Shown here piece after piece: positions 34,030-41,970 of a DNA stretch of 64,000 nucleotides (positions within the stretch are counted from its first letter, which is position 1; every line of letters starts with the position of its first letter). Made by a program: the position numbers and the translations under genes. This stretch comes from JACVRM01 sp963809765 (GTDB lineage: Bacteria; Actinomycetota; Thermoleophilia; Gaiellales; Gaiellaceae), in the NCBI GenBank assembly GCA_963809765.1, contig CAWEKT010000003.1, positions 186,001 through 250,000 of the forward strand. The letters are read 5' to 3'. The notes beneath the pieces are model-generated. The model did no database searches. It saw nothing but the letters and a program-made list of their open reading frames with translations, and was not told where the DNA came from.

Positions 34030-34592
34030 GCCGCCCTCAGCGCCTGGCGGACCCGTTCCTCGGCGGGAAGCTCCGGATCGACCTCGGCGAGCGCGCGATC
34101 GGCCTCCACGACCGAGTAGCCGAGCTCGACCAGCGCGTCCCGCGCCACAAGGTTGTCACTCCCCGCCGCGGCCGGGACAGACACCGGCGCCTCGCTGCCG
34201 ACCTTCTCCCGCAGCTCCAGCACGACGCGCTGAGCCGTCTTCTTGCCGATGCCCGGGATCGCCTCGAAGCGAGCCGTGTCCTCGAGCACGATCGCCCGGC
34301 GAAGCTCGGCCGGCGAGGAGCCCGAGACGATCGCGAGCGCGACCTTCGGGCCGACGCCCGACACGGAGAGCAGCGCCGTGAACAACTCGCGCTCGTCGGC
34401 ATCGGCGAACCCGTAGAGCTGCATGACGTCCTCGCGGACGTGCAGGTGTGTCTCCAGCGTGACTTCGTCGGACTCGCGCGCGAGCCGCCGGGCGCTCCGC
34501 GTCGCGAGCACGAGGTACCCGACACCGGCGACGTCCAGCACGACGCCGTCCCCGGTCTCCCCCGCGAACCTGCCGCGCAGGCGCGCGATCAC
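34026..34592 (-). CDS. ruvA: Holliday junction branch-migration protein RuvA
   Basis: 188 residues. RuvA binds the four-way junction and loads RuvB. The N-terminal OB domain (IARLRGRFAGETGDGVVLDV, GVGYLVLATRSARRLARESD), the two helix-hairpin-helix motifs (FTALLSVSGVGPKVALAIVS and FEAIPGIGKKTAQRVVLELR) and the C-terminal RuvB-contacting domain are all present. Starts with GTG overlapping the ruvC stop. Confidence 0.95.
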   Translation of the reverse strand: MIARLRGRFAGETGDGVVLDVAGVGYLVLATRSARRLARESDEVTLETHLHVREDVMQLYGFADADERELFTALLSVSGVGPKVALAIVSGSSPAELRRAIVLEDTARFEAIPGIGKKTAQRVVLELREKVGSEAPVSVPAAAGSDNLVARDALVELGYSVVEADRALAEVDPELPAEERVRQALRAA

Positions 34593-35080
34593 TGGCCGAC
34601 TGCCTTCAGCAGCGGAGGTGCCAGGGCGTGGCAGATCGCCACGGCCAGGGCATCAGCCGCGTGGTCGGGAGCGGGTGCGTGCTCGAGCCCGAGGATCGCC
34701 TGCACCATACGTTGCACCTGCACCTTCTCCGCCCGCCCGTAGCCGCAGACCGCCTGCTTCACGCTCGACGGTGAGTACTCCGTGCAGGGAAGCTCATGCC
34801 CGGCCGACGCGACGAGGACGGCGCCGCGCGCCTGTCCGACGGAGAGCGCGATGCGGGCGTCTGCGCCGACGAACGACTCCTCGAGCGCGACGGCCGCCGG
34901 GGCATGCTGGTCGATGAGCGTGTCCACTCCGTCGAAGATCGTCCTGAGCCGCTGGGCCGGCGGATCGCCCGCCCGGGTCTTCCAGACGCCGTGGACGACG
35001 GCGCGCAACCGGTTGCCGTCTCGCTGGATGATGCCGTACCCGCAGGAGGCCGTCCCAGGGTCGATGCCGAGAACCTTCAC
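34589..35080 (-). CDS. ruvC: Holliday junction resolvase RuvC
   Basis: 163 residues. Endonuclease that resolves Holliday junctions. Catalytic acids lie in VLGIDPGTASCGYGI (first Asp), AAVALEESFVGADA (Glu) and PAPDHAADALAVAICHAL (final DHxxD-type acids). The GTG start has a TACCTT box 6 nt upstream, making it the first gene of the ruvCAB transcript. In most actinobacteria yebC precedes ruvC; here yebC is 7 kb away, beyond the peptide cluster. Confidence 0.95.
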   Translation of the reverse strand: MKVLGIDPGTASCGYGIIQRDGNRLRAVVHGVWKTRAGDPPAQRLRTIFDGVDTLIDQHAPAAVALEESFVGADARIALSVGQARGAVLVASAGHELPCTEYSPSSVKQAVCGYGRAEKVQVQRMVQAILGLEHAPAPDHAADALAVAICHALAPPLLKAVGQ

Positions 35081-35086
35081 GGGCAG

Positions 35087-35092
35087 AAGGTA
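35087..35092 (-). promoter_or_regulatory. -10 box TACCTT of the ruvCAB operon
   Basis: Minus-strand TACCTT, 6 nt before the GTG at 35080. Confidence 0.5.
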
Positions 35093-35109
35093 CGGACGGC
35101 GGCGGACGG

Positions 35110-35767
35110 TCAGTCGCCGGCGGCGAGGCGCTCGAGGATCCGCTCGGGCGAGCTTCCGAGCCGCTCCACGACGGCGTGCACCGCCGACGCCGCCGTGGTG
35201 AACGCAGCGACAGCAACAGGTGCGTGTCGTTCAGCTCCTCGTGTCCGAGTCGCACGGCCTCGTCGAGCGCCCGCTCGAGGACGACCCGTCCGCGGGCCGA
35301 CACCCCGGCAGTCGACTTCGACTCGTCGTTGCGTACGCCAAGAAGTGCACGGGCCCGGTCGAGCTCGACTCCCTCCGCCACGAGCACCTCCCGGGCACGG
35401 CCGACCGGGAGGGCGAGCAGGCCGAGCAGCAGGTGCTCCGGCCCGGCGGTCCGGCGACCGGCTGCTCCTGCCTCGCGGCGCGCGAGCCGCACGGCCGCCC
35501 GTGCGACGCCCGTCACCGTGATGGCACCTTCCCGGGCGACTCCGGGTCGGGGAGCGCGCCCCGCGAAGCGCTGGTGCGCCGCCTGCTTGCTCACCCCGAG
35601 CGCACGACCGATGTCGCTCCACGAGTCCGCCGAGAGCGAGCGCTCGCCGCACGTGGTACTCCTCGAGCTGGCTCAGGCGCGTCCGCAGACAGCGAGACGG
35701 CCCGCAGCGCGTCCTGCGGGTGGCGGGGGCTGGAGGCGTCGCGCGCCAGCTCGACGATGCTCTGCAC
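35110..35767 (-). CDS. HTH protein fused to a Clp N-terminal domain (frameshifted)
   Basis: About 218 residues. The N-terminal part reads, across frames, QSIVELARDASSPRHPQDAL, then LRTRLSQLEEYHVRRALALG and SWSDIGRALGVSKQAAHQRF, a helix-turn-helix of the type in small actinobacterial regulators. The C-terminal part is a Clp_N repeat: GPEHLLLGLLALPVGRAREV, LVAEGVELDRARALLGVRND and GHEELNDTHLLLSL...VHAVVERLGSSPERILERL. No ATPase follows, so it is not a Clp unfoldase; Clp_N domains bind adaptors or substrates. At least three frame breaks (near 35690, 35620 and 35200). Divergent from the peptide cluster with 70 bp between, so a regulatory link is plausible. Confidence 0.65.
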
Positions 35768-35837
35768 TCTCGACTGATTCCGTCAGCCTGCCTTGACGAA
35801 ACGTTTCGCGCCCCCGCCGTTTGCGCAGGTAGCTCGC

Positions 35838-36047
35838 GTGAAGTTCGCAGAACTGATCAAGCGCTATGCGCGGGCGGGACACGGGAACGTCGTCACCGAC
35901 GTGAACACGGCCGTCGCGGCCAACACCGGCGCGGCGGACGACGGGTCCACGCAGCACGCCACCAGCAAGCGCACGACTCGGATCGTCCAGCGAGACGGCG
36001 ACACCGAGGTCTTCACATCGGAAACGAGCGAGAGGAGGTCGTCTTGA
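35838..36047 (+). CDS. Cluster peptide 1 (divergent member)
   Basis: 69 residues, intact: begins KFAELIKRYARAGHGNVVTD, then VNTAVAANTGAADDGSTQHA and TSKRTTRIVQRDGDTEVF. It keeps the VNxAVAxN core of the other five peptides but lacks their LPxRxxMS leader block and DQSN end. GTG start with AGG 7 nt upstream. TTGACG at 35793 may be part of a promoter. The TGA overlaps the TTG start of peptide 2. Confidence 0.55.
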   Translation: MKFAELIKRYARAGHGNVVTDVNTAVAANTGAADDGSTQHATSKRTTRIVQRDGDTEVFTSETSERRSS

Positions 36048-36251
36048 GCAGAGGACGAACAGGCCGGGCTGACCGAGGAAGAGATCGCCGAGCAGGCGGG
36101 CGAGGAGCTTCCCGATCGCGAGGCGATGTCACTGATCAACGCCAATGTCGCCGCGCCGGTCAACGCGGCGGTCGCGCTCAACGCGCTGTCCGACAATTCG
36201 ACGGCGATCGCAAACGCCGAGCAGACGGCCGACATCGACCAGAGCAACTAG
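36044..36251 (+). CDS. Cluster peptide 2 (one frameshift)
   Basis: About 68 residues. A strong AGGAGG site lies 6 nt before the TTG at 36044. After correcting one extra A (36048 region) it reads SEDEQAGLTEEEIAEQAGEE, then LPDREAMSLINANVAAPVNA and AVALNALSDNSTAIANAEQT, ending ADIDQSN. The leader-like block is acidic and helical; the second half is Ala/Asn/Val-rich with no Cys, Trp or Lys. Family unknown; see the cluster finding. Confidence 0.6.
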
Positions 36252-36268
36252 CGGCCTACTCGACCGGC

Positions 36269-36485
36269 GTGGCAGACGACGAGCGCAGAGCAGCCGTAAA
36301 GGCCGACGAGGAGGCGCTGGCTTTGGAGTCGCGCGCAGGAGCTCCCGGATCGCGAGCTGATGTCGCTGCTCGACGCGAATGTCGCCATCCCGGTCAACGC
36401 AGCCGTTGCAGCCAACGTCCTGGCCGATGACTCGGTCGTCGATCCCGACGCCGAGCACGGCGAGGACGTCGACCAACCCACGTAA
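36269..36485 (+). CDS. Cluster peptide 3 (one frameshift)
   Basis: About 72 residues from GTG 36269. Reads ADDERRAAVKADEEALALES, then (after a frame break near 36335) QELPDRELMSLLDANVAIPV, NAAVAANVLADDSVVDPDAE and HGEDVDQPT. It is the most diverged of the leader-bearing peptides: DQSN is DQPT and the S-x-A-x-A-x-A repeat is replaced by acidic residues. No clear ribosome site; it may rely on coupling. Confidence 0.5.
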
Positions 36486-36515
36486 CGGAACCACGACCCG
36501 ATTGGAGGGGCACAC

Positions 36516-36726
36516 ATGTCCGACGAGTTCCGCAAGCTCACGCGCGAGGAGATCGACGAGCTCGCAGGCGAGGCGCTTCCCGAGCGTGCCGCGATGTCGC
36601 TCGTGAACGCCAACATCGCGATCCCGGTCAACGCCGCCGTGGCGCGGCGAACGTCCTGCTCGGACGGGCGCGATCGCGCTACGCCGACGCCGCTGCAGAC
36701 GCACGCCCATCGACCAGAGCAACTAG
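36516..36726 (+). CDS. Cluster peptide 4 (frameshifted)
   Basis: About 70 residues. GGAGGGG lies 6 nt before the ATG. Reads SDEFRKLTREEIDELAGEAL, PERAAMSLVNANIAIPVNAA, then a frame break near 36645; the following DNA still encodes ANVL and ends with IDQSN in another frame, so at least two indels occur in the C-terminal half. Otherwise very close to peptides 5 and 6. Confidence 0.6.
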
Positions 36727-36731
36727 AGGCC

Positions 36732-36941
36732 ATGGGCGAGAAGAGCGAATACCAGAAGCTGAGCCGCGAGGAGCTCGACAAGCTCGCAGGCGAGGCGCTG
36801 CCCGAGCGGGCGGCGATGTCGCTGATCAACGCGAACGTCGCTGCGCCCGTGAACCTCGCCGTCGCGCTGAACGTCGCGAGCGACAACTCGGTCGCCTACG
36901 CGAACGCCGAGCAGACGGCCGACATCGACCAGAGCAACTGA
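36732..36941 (+). CDS. Cluster peptide 5 (intact family reference)
   Basis: 69 residues, unbroken and therefore the best template: GEKSEYQKLSREELDKLAGE, ALPERAAMSLINANVAAPVN, LAVALNVASDNSVAYANAEQ and TADIDQSN. A charged helical N-terminal third (about 1-27) ends at PERAAMSL; the rest is neutral, Ala/Asn/Val/Ser-rich and free of Cys. The layout resembles a leader plus core of ribosomally made, post-translationally processed peptides, but no known class matches. The start lies 5 bp after the stop of peptide 4. Confidence 0.65.
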   Translation: MGEKSEYQKLSREELDKLAGEALPERAAMSLINANVAAPVNLAVALNVASDNSVAYANAEQTADIDQSN

Positions 36942-36958
36942 GAGAGGGGACGACAGCC

Positions 36959-37167
36959 ATGACTGACACGCCCGAGTACCGCGCCCTCACCCGCGAGGAG
37001 CTCGAAAGCTGGCCGGAGAGGCACTGCCGGAGCGGGCTGCCATGTCGCTCATCAATGCGAACGTGGCTGCACCGATCAACGCGGCCGTCGCCGCGAACGT
37101 TCTCTCGGACAACTCCGTCGCGTACGCGAACGCCGAGCAGAACGTGACCATCGACCAGAGCAACTAG
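36959..37167 (+). CDS. Cluster peptide 6 (one frameshift)
   Basis: About 69 residues. AGAGAGGGG precedes the ATG. Reads TDTPEYRALTREELE, then KLAGEALPERAAMSLINANV, AAPINAAVAANVLSDNSVAY and ANAEQNVTIDQSN. The break is at 37008: GAAAGCTGG should be GAAAAGCTGG, one A missing from an A run. Last peptide before the stem-loop at 37182. Confidence 0.6.
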
Positions 37168-37181
37168 CCCGGTCCGCCGGT

Positions 37182-37210
37182 GCGAGGGGCGGCTCTGCGC
37201 CGCCCCTCGC
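37182..37210 (+). terminator. Stem-loop between peptide genes and the M50 protease gene
   Basis: Perfect 12-bp arms GCGAGGGGCGGC / GCCGCCCCTCGC with a 5-nt loop (TCTGC), 14 bp after the last peptide stop. No T-run follows. In many precursor-peptide operons such a stem-loop partly terminates or protects the mRNA so that peptides outnumber the enzymes; that role is inferred here. Confidence 0.65.
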
Positions 37211-37236
37211 CGGCGCACCTGCCGGGGGAGGACACG

Positions 37237-39358
37237 ATCAGCACCAACCTTCAGGACGAGCAGCCGACGCAACGCCTGCCCGACGAGGACAGCCGCGGCG
37301 CGAGGACGCAGACGCCGACGGCGACGTGACCCAGGTGCTGGAGCCTGGTGCGGCGCAGCCCGGTTCGAAGCCGCAGGCGACGAGCGACAACGAGCGGAAC
37401 GGCGACGTGACCCAGGTGCTCGGAGCCGGACGCGACCGAGCCCGACTCCGCTCCGCAGGCGACCAACGGCGACGCGGCCGGTCCGCAAGCCGCGCACGGC
37501 GCAACCGCGACGCAGCGGAAGCGAGGCCGCGGTGCAGGAACAGGATCAAGAGACGGCGACGGACGCCGCGCGCGGCCTCGACGTCACAGCCGACGGCCAC
37601 GCCGCCCGAGGGCGGCCAGCCCGAGCTCTGCGCCCCGGCTCGCGGAGGGAATCGAGCTGCTCGGCCGCTACGAGGACTCGGGCTTCAAGGAAGCGCCGTT
37701 CATCGCGCGCCGGGCGGACGGGCAGATGATCCAGCTGCCGCCGCTCCTCTACGCCGTCGCCGAGGCGGCCGACGGGCGCCGGACGCACGCCGAGATCGCC
37801 GAGCTCGTCAGCGAGCAGATCGAGCGCCAGGTCAGCGACGACAACATCCGCATGTTCGTGGACGAGAAGCTGCGCCCGATCGGCGTCCTCGCGCAAGCCG
37901 ACGGCTCCTCACCGCAGCTCGAGAAGTCGGACCCGCTGCTCGCGCTGAAGTTCAAGACCGCGGTCGTCCCGCGCTGGCTGACACGAGCGCTGACGACCGT
38001 CTTCTACCCGGCCTTCTTCCCACCCGTCGTCCTCGCCGTGCTGGGCGCCCTCGTCGCCGTCGACGTCTGGGTGTTCTTCATCCACGGCGCCGCGCAATCG
38101 ACCAGGGAGCTGCTCTACAACCCCCTGCTGGTGCTGATGGTGCTCGGCCTGGTCGTCGTGGCGACCGCGTTGCACGAGATCGGCCACGCGACGGCGACGC
38201 GCTACGGCGGCGCCGAGCCGGGCGCGATGGGGGTCGGCATCTACGTCGTCTGGCCGGCCTTCTACACGGACGTCACCGACGCGTACCGCCTCGGCCGGGG
38301 CGGCCGGTTGCGCACGGACCTCGGCGGCGTCTACTTCAACGGCATCTTCGTGCTCGGCGTGTTCGGCGCCTACTTCGCTCACGGGCTACGAGCCGCTGCT
38401 GATCCTGATCCCGATCCAGCACCTGCAGGTGATGCAGCAGTTCCTCCCCTTCCTGCGCCTGGACGGCTACTACATCCTCAGCGACCTGACCGGCGTCCCG
38501 GACATGTTCCAGCGGCTCCGGCCGACGCTGCGGAGCCTCCTCCCCTGGCGGCGGAACGAGCAGGAGGTGGAGGCGCTGAAGCCGTGGGTGCGCTGGGCGA
38601 TCACCGGCTGGGTGATCGCGCTCATCCCGATCATGCTCGGAACCTTCGGGCTCCTGCTCTTCAACCTGCCGCGGATGGCCGCGACGGCGTGGGACTCGTT
38701 CTGGATTCAGACCGATCGGATCTCGGACGCCTGGGCGGCCGGCGCGCTTCTCACCGTCGCCGTCGCCTCGATGCAGGCGCTCTTCCTCGTCCTGCCGGTC
38801 GCCGGCATCACCGCGACGTTCAGCCGGGTCGGCGGCCGCATCGTCCGCGGCGGCTGGTCCTGGTCGTCCGGGGTCGCTCGGCCGCCGCGCCGGGATCCTG
38901 CTCTCCGTCGGCGCGCTTGCGGGCCTCGCGGCCTACGTGCTGCTGCCGAACGGCGAGTACCGGCCGATCCAGCCGGGCGAGCGCGGAACGATCCTGGGCG
39001 GTCTGAGCCAGTTCGACGACGTCGGCTCCGGGCGTCCCGGACTGACGGACGAGCGTGAGCAAGACCTCGACGGCGCGCCGACCGAGCGCGAGAGCCGCCA
39101 GGACGAGCCCCCGTCCGAGGACGACCCCTGTAGGCGAGGCGCCGCCGTCGGAGACCTCGACGGACGAGACGCTCGACCACGCGAAGAGCCGGCCACGACC
39201 GATCCCCTGACCGAGACGACCGACACGACCGAAACCGCGACCACCGAGACGACCGACGACGGACACGACCCAGACGACGACGACCAGAGACCACCACGAC
39301 CGAAACCACCACCACGACACCCACGACCACGACCGAAGCTCCGGAGGTACAGCCATGA
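37237..39358 (+). CDS. M50-family membrane metalloprotease with PqqD/RRE-like N-terminal domain (frameshifted)
   Basis: About 706 residues. A long charged disordered N-terminus (with two copies of GDVTQVLEP) precedes a PqqD-like winged-helix segment (LLGRYEDSGFKEAPFIARRA, DGQMIQLPPLLYAVAEAADG, RRTHAEIAELVSEQIERQVS), the fold of RiPP recognition elements. The membrane part has the zinc motif ATALHEIGHATATRYGG (HEIGH) and LPFLRLDGYYILSDLTGVPD, the signature of the peptide zinc-metalloprotease branch (YydH-like). The C-terminal tail is Thr/Glu-rich and ends EAPEVQP. Several frame breaks, mainly before 37640 and after 38870. A strong GGGGGAGG site lies 6 nt before an ATC codon at 37237, where ATG would be expected; no better start exists. 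Coupled to the next gene by ATGA. Confidence 0.7.
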
Positions 39359-40130
39359 GACGTCTCCTCGCCCTACTCCTGACCCTGGCCGCAGTCGGCG
39401 CGGGCGCCGGCTTCCACGCCGAAGCCGCCCGGGCGGGGGACGACAACCTCGCCGTCGCCGTCAACACGAAGGACGGCGCCTCGATCTTCAAGCTGGCCTT
39501 CTCGATCCGGAAGGCCGCCGGCGAGGTGGTGGACAACACCAATGCCGCCGTCGCCTACTCGAGCTGCACCGAGTGCTCCACGACCGCGATCGCGATCCAG
39601 ATCGTGCTCGTCACCGGCGACCCGGACACGGTCACGCCGACCAACCTGGCGGTTGCCGTCAACGAGAACTGCACGCTGTGCCAGACCTTCGCGACGGCGT
39701 ACCAGATCGTGCTCTCGACCGACGGGCCGGTCAGGCTCTCCGGCGAGGGCCGACGGCGTATCGCCGAGATCGTGAAGGAGATCCGGGAGCTCAAGAATGC
39801 GGGCCTCGGGCCCGCCGAGCTCGACGCCCGCATCGACGCGCTCGTCGACGATCTGAAGGACGTCCTCGCGACCGAGCTGGTGCCGAAGAACCCCGGCGAC
39901 GAGGAGACCGAGGACGCTCGACGAGCAGGAAACGTCGACGACGACCGAGGCGACGACACCTACACCCGTGACCGGCGCAACGACGACCGGTGGCGAGCAG
40001 ACCGTGACGACGACGTCCCCGGCCACGGACACGGCGACGACCACGACCACGCCGTCGACGACGACCACGACCGACGACGACGACGACGCCCACGAGCACG
40101 ACCACCACCACGACGACAACGGAGCCGTGA
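39355..40130 (+). CDS. Secreted protein with paired CxxC repeats and NAAVA...Q units (frameshifted)
   Basis: About 257 residues. A signal peptide (RRLLALLLTLAAVGAGAGFH) is followed by three related units: DDNLAVAVNTKDGASIFKLA, then NAAVAYSSCTECSTTAIAIQ and NLAVAVNENCTLCQTFATAY ending QIVLS. Units 2 and 3 each carry a CxxC. A helical region (RRRIAEIVKEIRELKNAGLG) and a long Thr-rich tail follow; the tail is read after a frame break near 39915 and ends TTTTEP. The NAAVA...STAIA-x-Q pattern is shared with the six small peptides, implying a common assembly or partner role. ATG overlaps the M50 stop, and its stop overlaps the lipoprotein GTG. Confidence 0.65.
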
Positions 40131-40990
40131 GGCTCCTGTGTCGCTTGGCCGCCGCGCTCGGCGCGGCGGCCCTGCTCGCCGGCTGCGGCGGGGGTGGCGA
40201 GGCCGAGGGCGACCCGCAGGCGGCGCTCTCCGATACGGCCGCGAGACTCGGCGAGATCCGCAGCGGGGACGCTGGAATTCACGGCTCGTCCTCGACCCCG
40301 AAGGGCGAGGGCGAGCGCGTCGGGTTCGAGCTCGCCGGACCGTTCGCGCTCGGCGACGAGACGCACGGGCCTCGCTTCCGCCTCGACTACACGCAGCTAC
40401 GGGGAGACGAGGAGGGCACGGTGACGATGACCTCGACCGGGGAGCGCGCGTACGTGACGGTCGGCAACGAGACCTATGAGCTGCCCTCCGACCGTGCGAG
40501 CGAGCTCACCGGCGCAGGCGCCGTGGTCGCGGGCGACGGTCTCGGGTCGCTCGACGTCGGCCGCTGGCTGCTCGACCCCGAGCTGAGCGCCGGCGACGAG
40601 GTCGCGGGCGACGCGACCGACCGGATCGAGGCCCGCCTCGACGTCGCAGCGGCGGTGCGCGACCTGGTCGCGCTGGCGCGGAAGGCGGGGGCGATCGCTC
40701 CCGGCGCTCGGCCCCGCCGAGGTACGGCGGCTCGCCGAGGCCGCGGACGAGGCGACGGTCGAGGTGCTCACCGGGCGTGACGACCGGCTGCTGCGGCGGC
40801 TCGCCGCGAAGGTGGACATCGGGTTCGAGGTGCCGGCGCAGCTGGAGTCGCTGCTCGGCGACGCCGTCGGCGCGACGATCGAATTCGAGCTCGGCATTGC
40901 GCGAGCCGAACGAGCCCGTCACGATCGACGAGCCGGCCGACGCGCGCCCGGCGTCCGAGTCCCCGGCGACCCAGCGCAGGCCGGGCGCTG
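40127..40990 (+). CDS. LppX/LprG-like lipoprotein (frameshifted; 3' end uncertain)
   Basis: About 288 residues. Lipoprotein signal RLLCRLAAALGAAALLAGCG with lipobox LLAGC. The body follows the LppX/LprA/LprG sheet-helix layout: LGEIRSGTLEFTARLVLDPE, ERVGFELAGPFALGDETHGP, GTVTMTSTGERAYVTVGNET, YELPSDRASELTGAGAVVAG and a final FEVPAQLESLLGDAVGATIE followed by EPNEPVTIDEPADARPAS. Relatives carry lipids or signal at the cell envelope. Frame breaks near 40275, 40705 and 40905. No stop codon is visible in any frame before the next promoter at 40994, so the end is placed by analogy with related lipoproteins. GTGA overlap with the secreted protein. Confidence 0.6.
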
Positions 40991-40993
40991 GGC

Positions 40994-40999
40994 TACCCT
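40994..40999 (+). promoter_or_regulatory. -10 box TACCCT of the 41006 gene
   Basis: TACCCT, 6 nt before the GTG at 41006; suggests that gene has its own leaderless transcript. Confidence 0.4.
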
Positions 41000-41005
41000 C
41001 GACCC

Positions 41006-41887
41006 GTGTTTCGCGCCCGCCTGCCGGCCATCGTGCTCGTCGTCGCGCTCCTGGCGTCCACTGCGGCGCAGGCCGCTGTCGAGCGCGTCCGCGTGCGGGA
41101 CGCCGGCGGCACGGAAACACAGGTTTTCCCGCCGGATGTCTACGTGACGCTCGAGTCCCCGTCGGCGTACACCGTGTCGGCGCCGGGGCGGTGGCAGGGG
41201 CCGCCGTACTGGGCCGTGGGGCGGCCCGAGGCGCCTGGGACGGCCTCGATGGAGTGGAGCGTCAGCTTCCGCGACCGCTCCCAGGAGGCGGCCGCGACGG
41301 CCGTGGGCGCGTCGACGCTCGGCTGGCCGGAGGATCAGAAAGCGGGTATCTCGGTGCCGCTCTACGCCGGCGGCCGACTGGTCGGCACGCTGCCCGGCTA
41401 TTTCGTCCTCCGCGTCTCGCCGCGCCCCGATCAGGCCCGCTTCGAGGGGGTTGCCGCGGTGCCGCTCGGTCCCAACGTGCAGGCGCTCGTGCGCTTTCTC
41501 GTCGGCACCCCGACCTCCGACTCCTCGCCGTGGGGCGAGGTGCTCGTCCAGGGCTCGATTCTCGCGTCAAGCTGGAACCGCGGGCAGGCGCTGATCGCGC
41601 TCTCCCAGCTCCGGGTGGAGGGCAACCTCGCGCCGAAGACGGTCTCCATCCGCGCCGAGAAGCGGCCGCGGGCAATTCGCGGCCGGGTCGTCGACGACTT
41701 CCTCAACCCACTCGTCGGCGCTCCCGTCGTGCAGGAGCGCTGGAACGGCCTCACCTGGAAGGCGGTGCGCCTCGGGCGCACGAACGCCACCGGCCACTAC
41801 CGCATGGCCGCAAGCCAGGGCCGGTTCAGGACGGTCGTCCGCAACGCCGGCGTGAGCGTGACGAGCGCGCCCGTCACGCTGCGCTGA
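41006..41887 (+). CDS. Secreted hypothetical protein with C-terminal Ig/carboxypeptidase-regulatory-like domain
   Basis: 293 residues, intact. Signal peptide RARLPAIVLVVALLASTAAQ. The middle (residues 40-200) is beta-rich and unrecognised (VYVTLESPSAYTVSAPGRWQ, MEWSVSFRDRSQEAAATAVG). The last 75 residues form a SdrD-B/CarboxypepD_reg-like beta sandwich: IRGRVVDDFLNPLVGAPVVQ, RWNGLTWKAVRLGRTNATGH and YRMAASQGRFRTVVRNAGVS. Such domains decorate surface proteins. It follows the lipoprotein on the same strand but has its own TACCCT box, so membership of the peptide locus is uncertain. Confidence 0.65.
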   Translation: MFRARLPAIVLVVALLASTAAQAAVERVRVRDAGGTETQVFPPDVYVTLESPSAYTVSAPGRWQGPPYWAVGRPEAPGTASMEWSVSFRDRSQEAAATAVGASTLGWPEDQKAGISVPLYAGGRLVGTLPGYFVLRVSPRPDQARFEGVAAVPLGPNVQALVRFLVGTPTSDSSPWGEVLVQGSILASSWNRGQALIALSQLRVEGNLAPKTVSIRAEKRPRAIRGRVVDDFLNPLVGAPVVQERWNGLTWKAVRLGRTNATGHYRMAASQGRFRTVVRNAGVSVTSAPVTLR

Positions 41888-41970
41888 GACTTCGGCTGCG
41901 CGCTCCAGGCGTGCCGGTGACCCGCTCGGACCACGCCGTCACCGCCACCGGCCGGCGCAGCGCTGTCCAG

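Noticed and set aside
35838..37167. CRISPR array
   Set aside because: The repeats are about 200 bp, coding, and diverged; there are no short identical repeats with unique spacers and no cas genes.
35838..37167. Lanthipeptide, sactipeptide or thiopeptide precursors
   Set aside because: Peptide cores contain no Cys and no LanM/LanB, radical-SAM or YcaO gene lies nearby.
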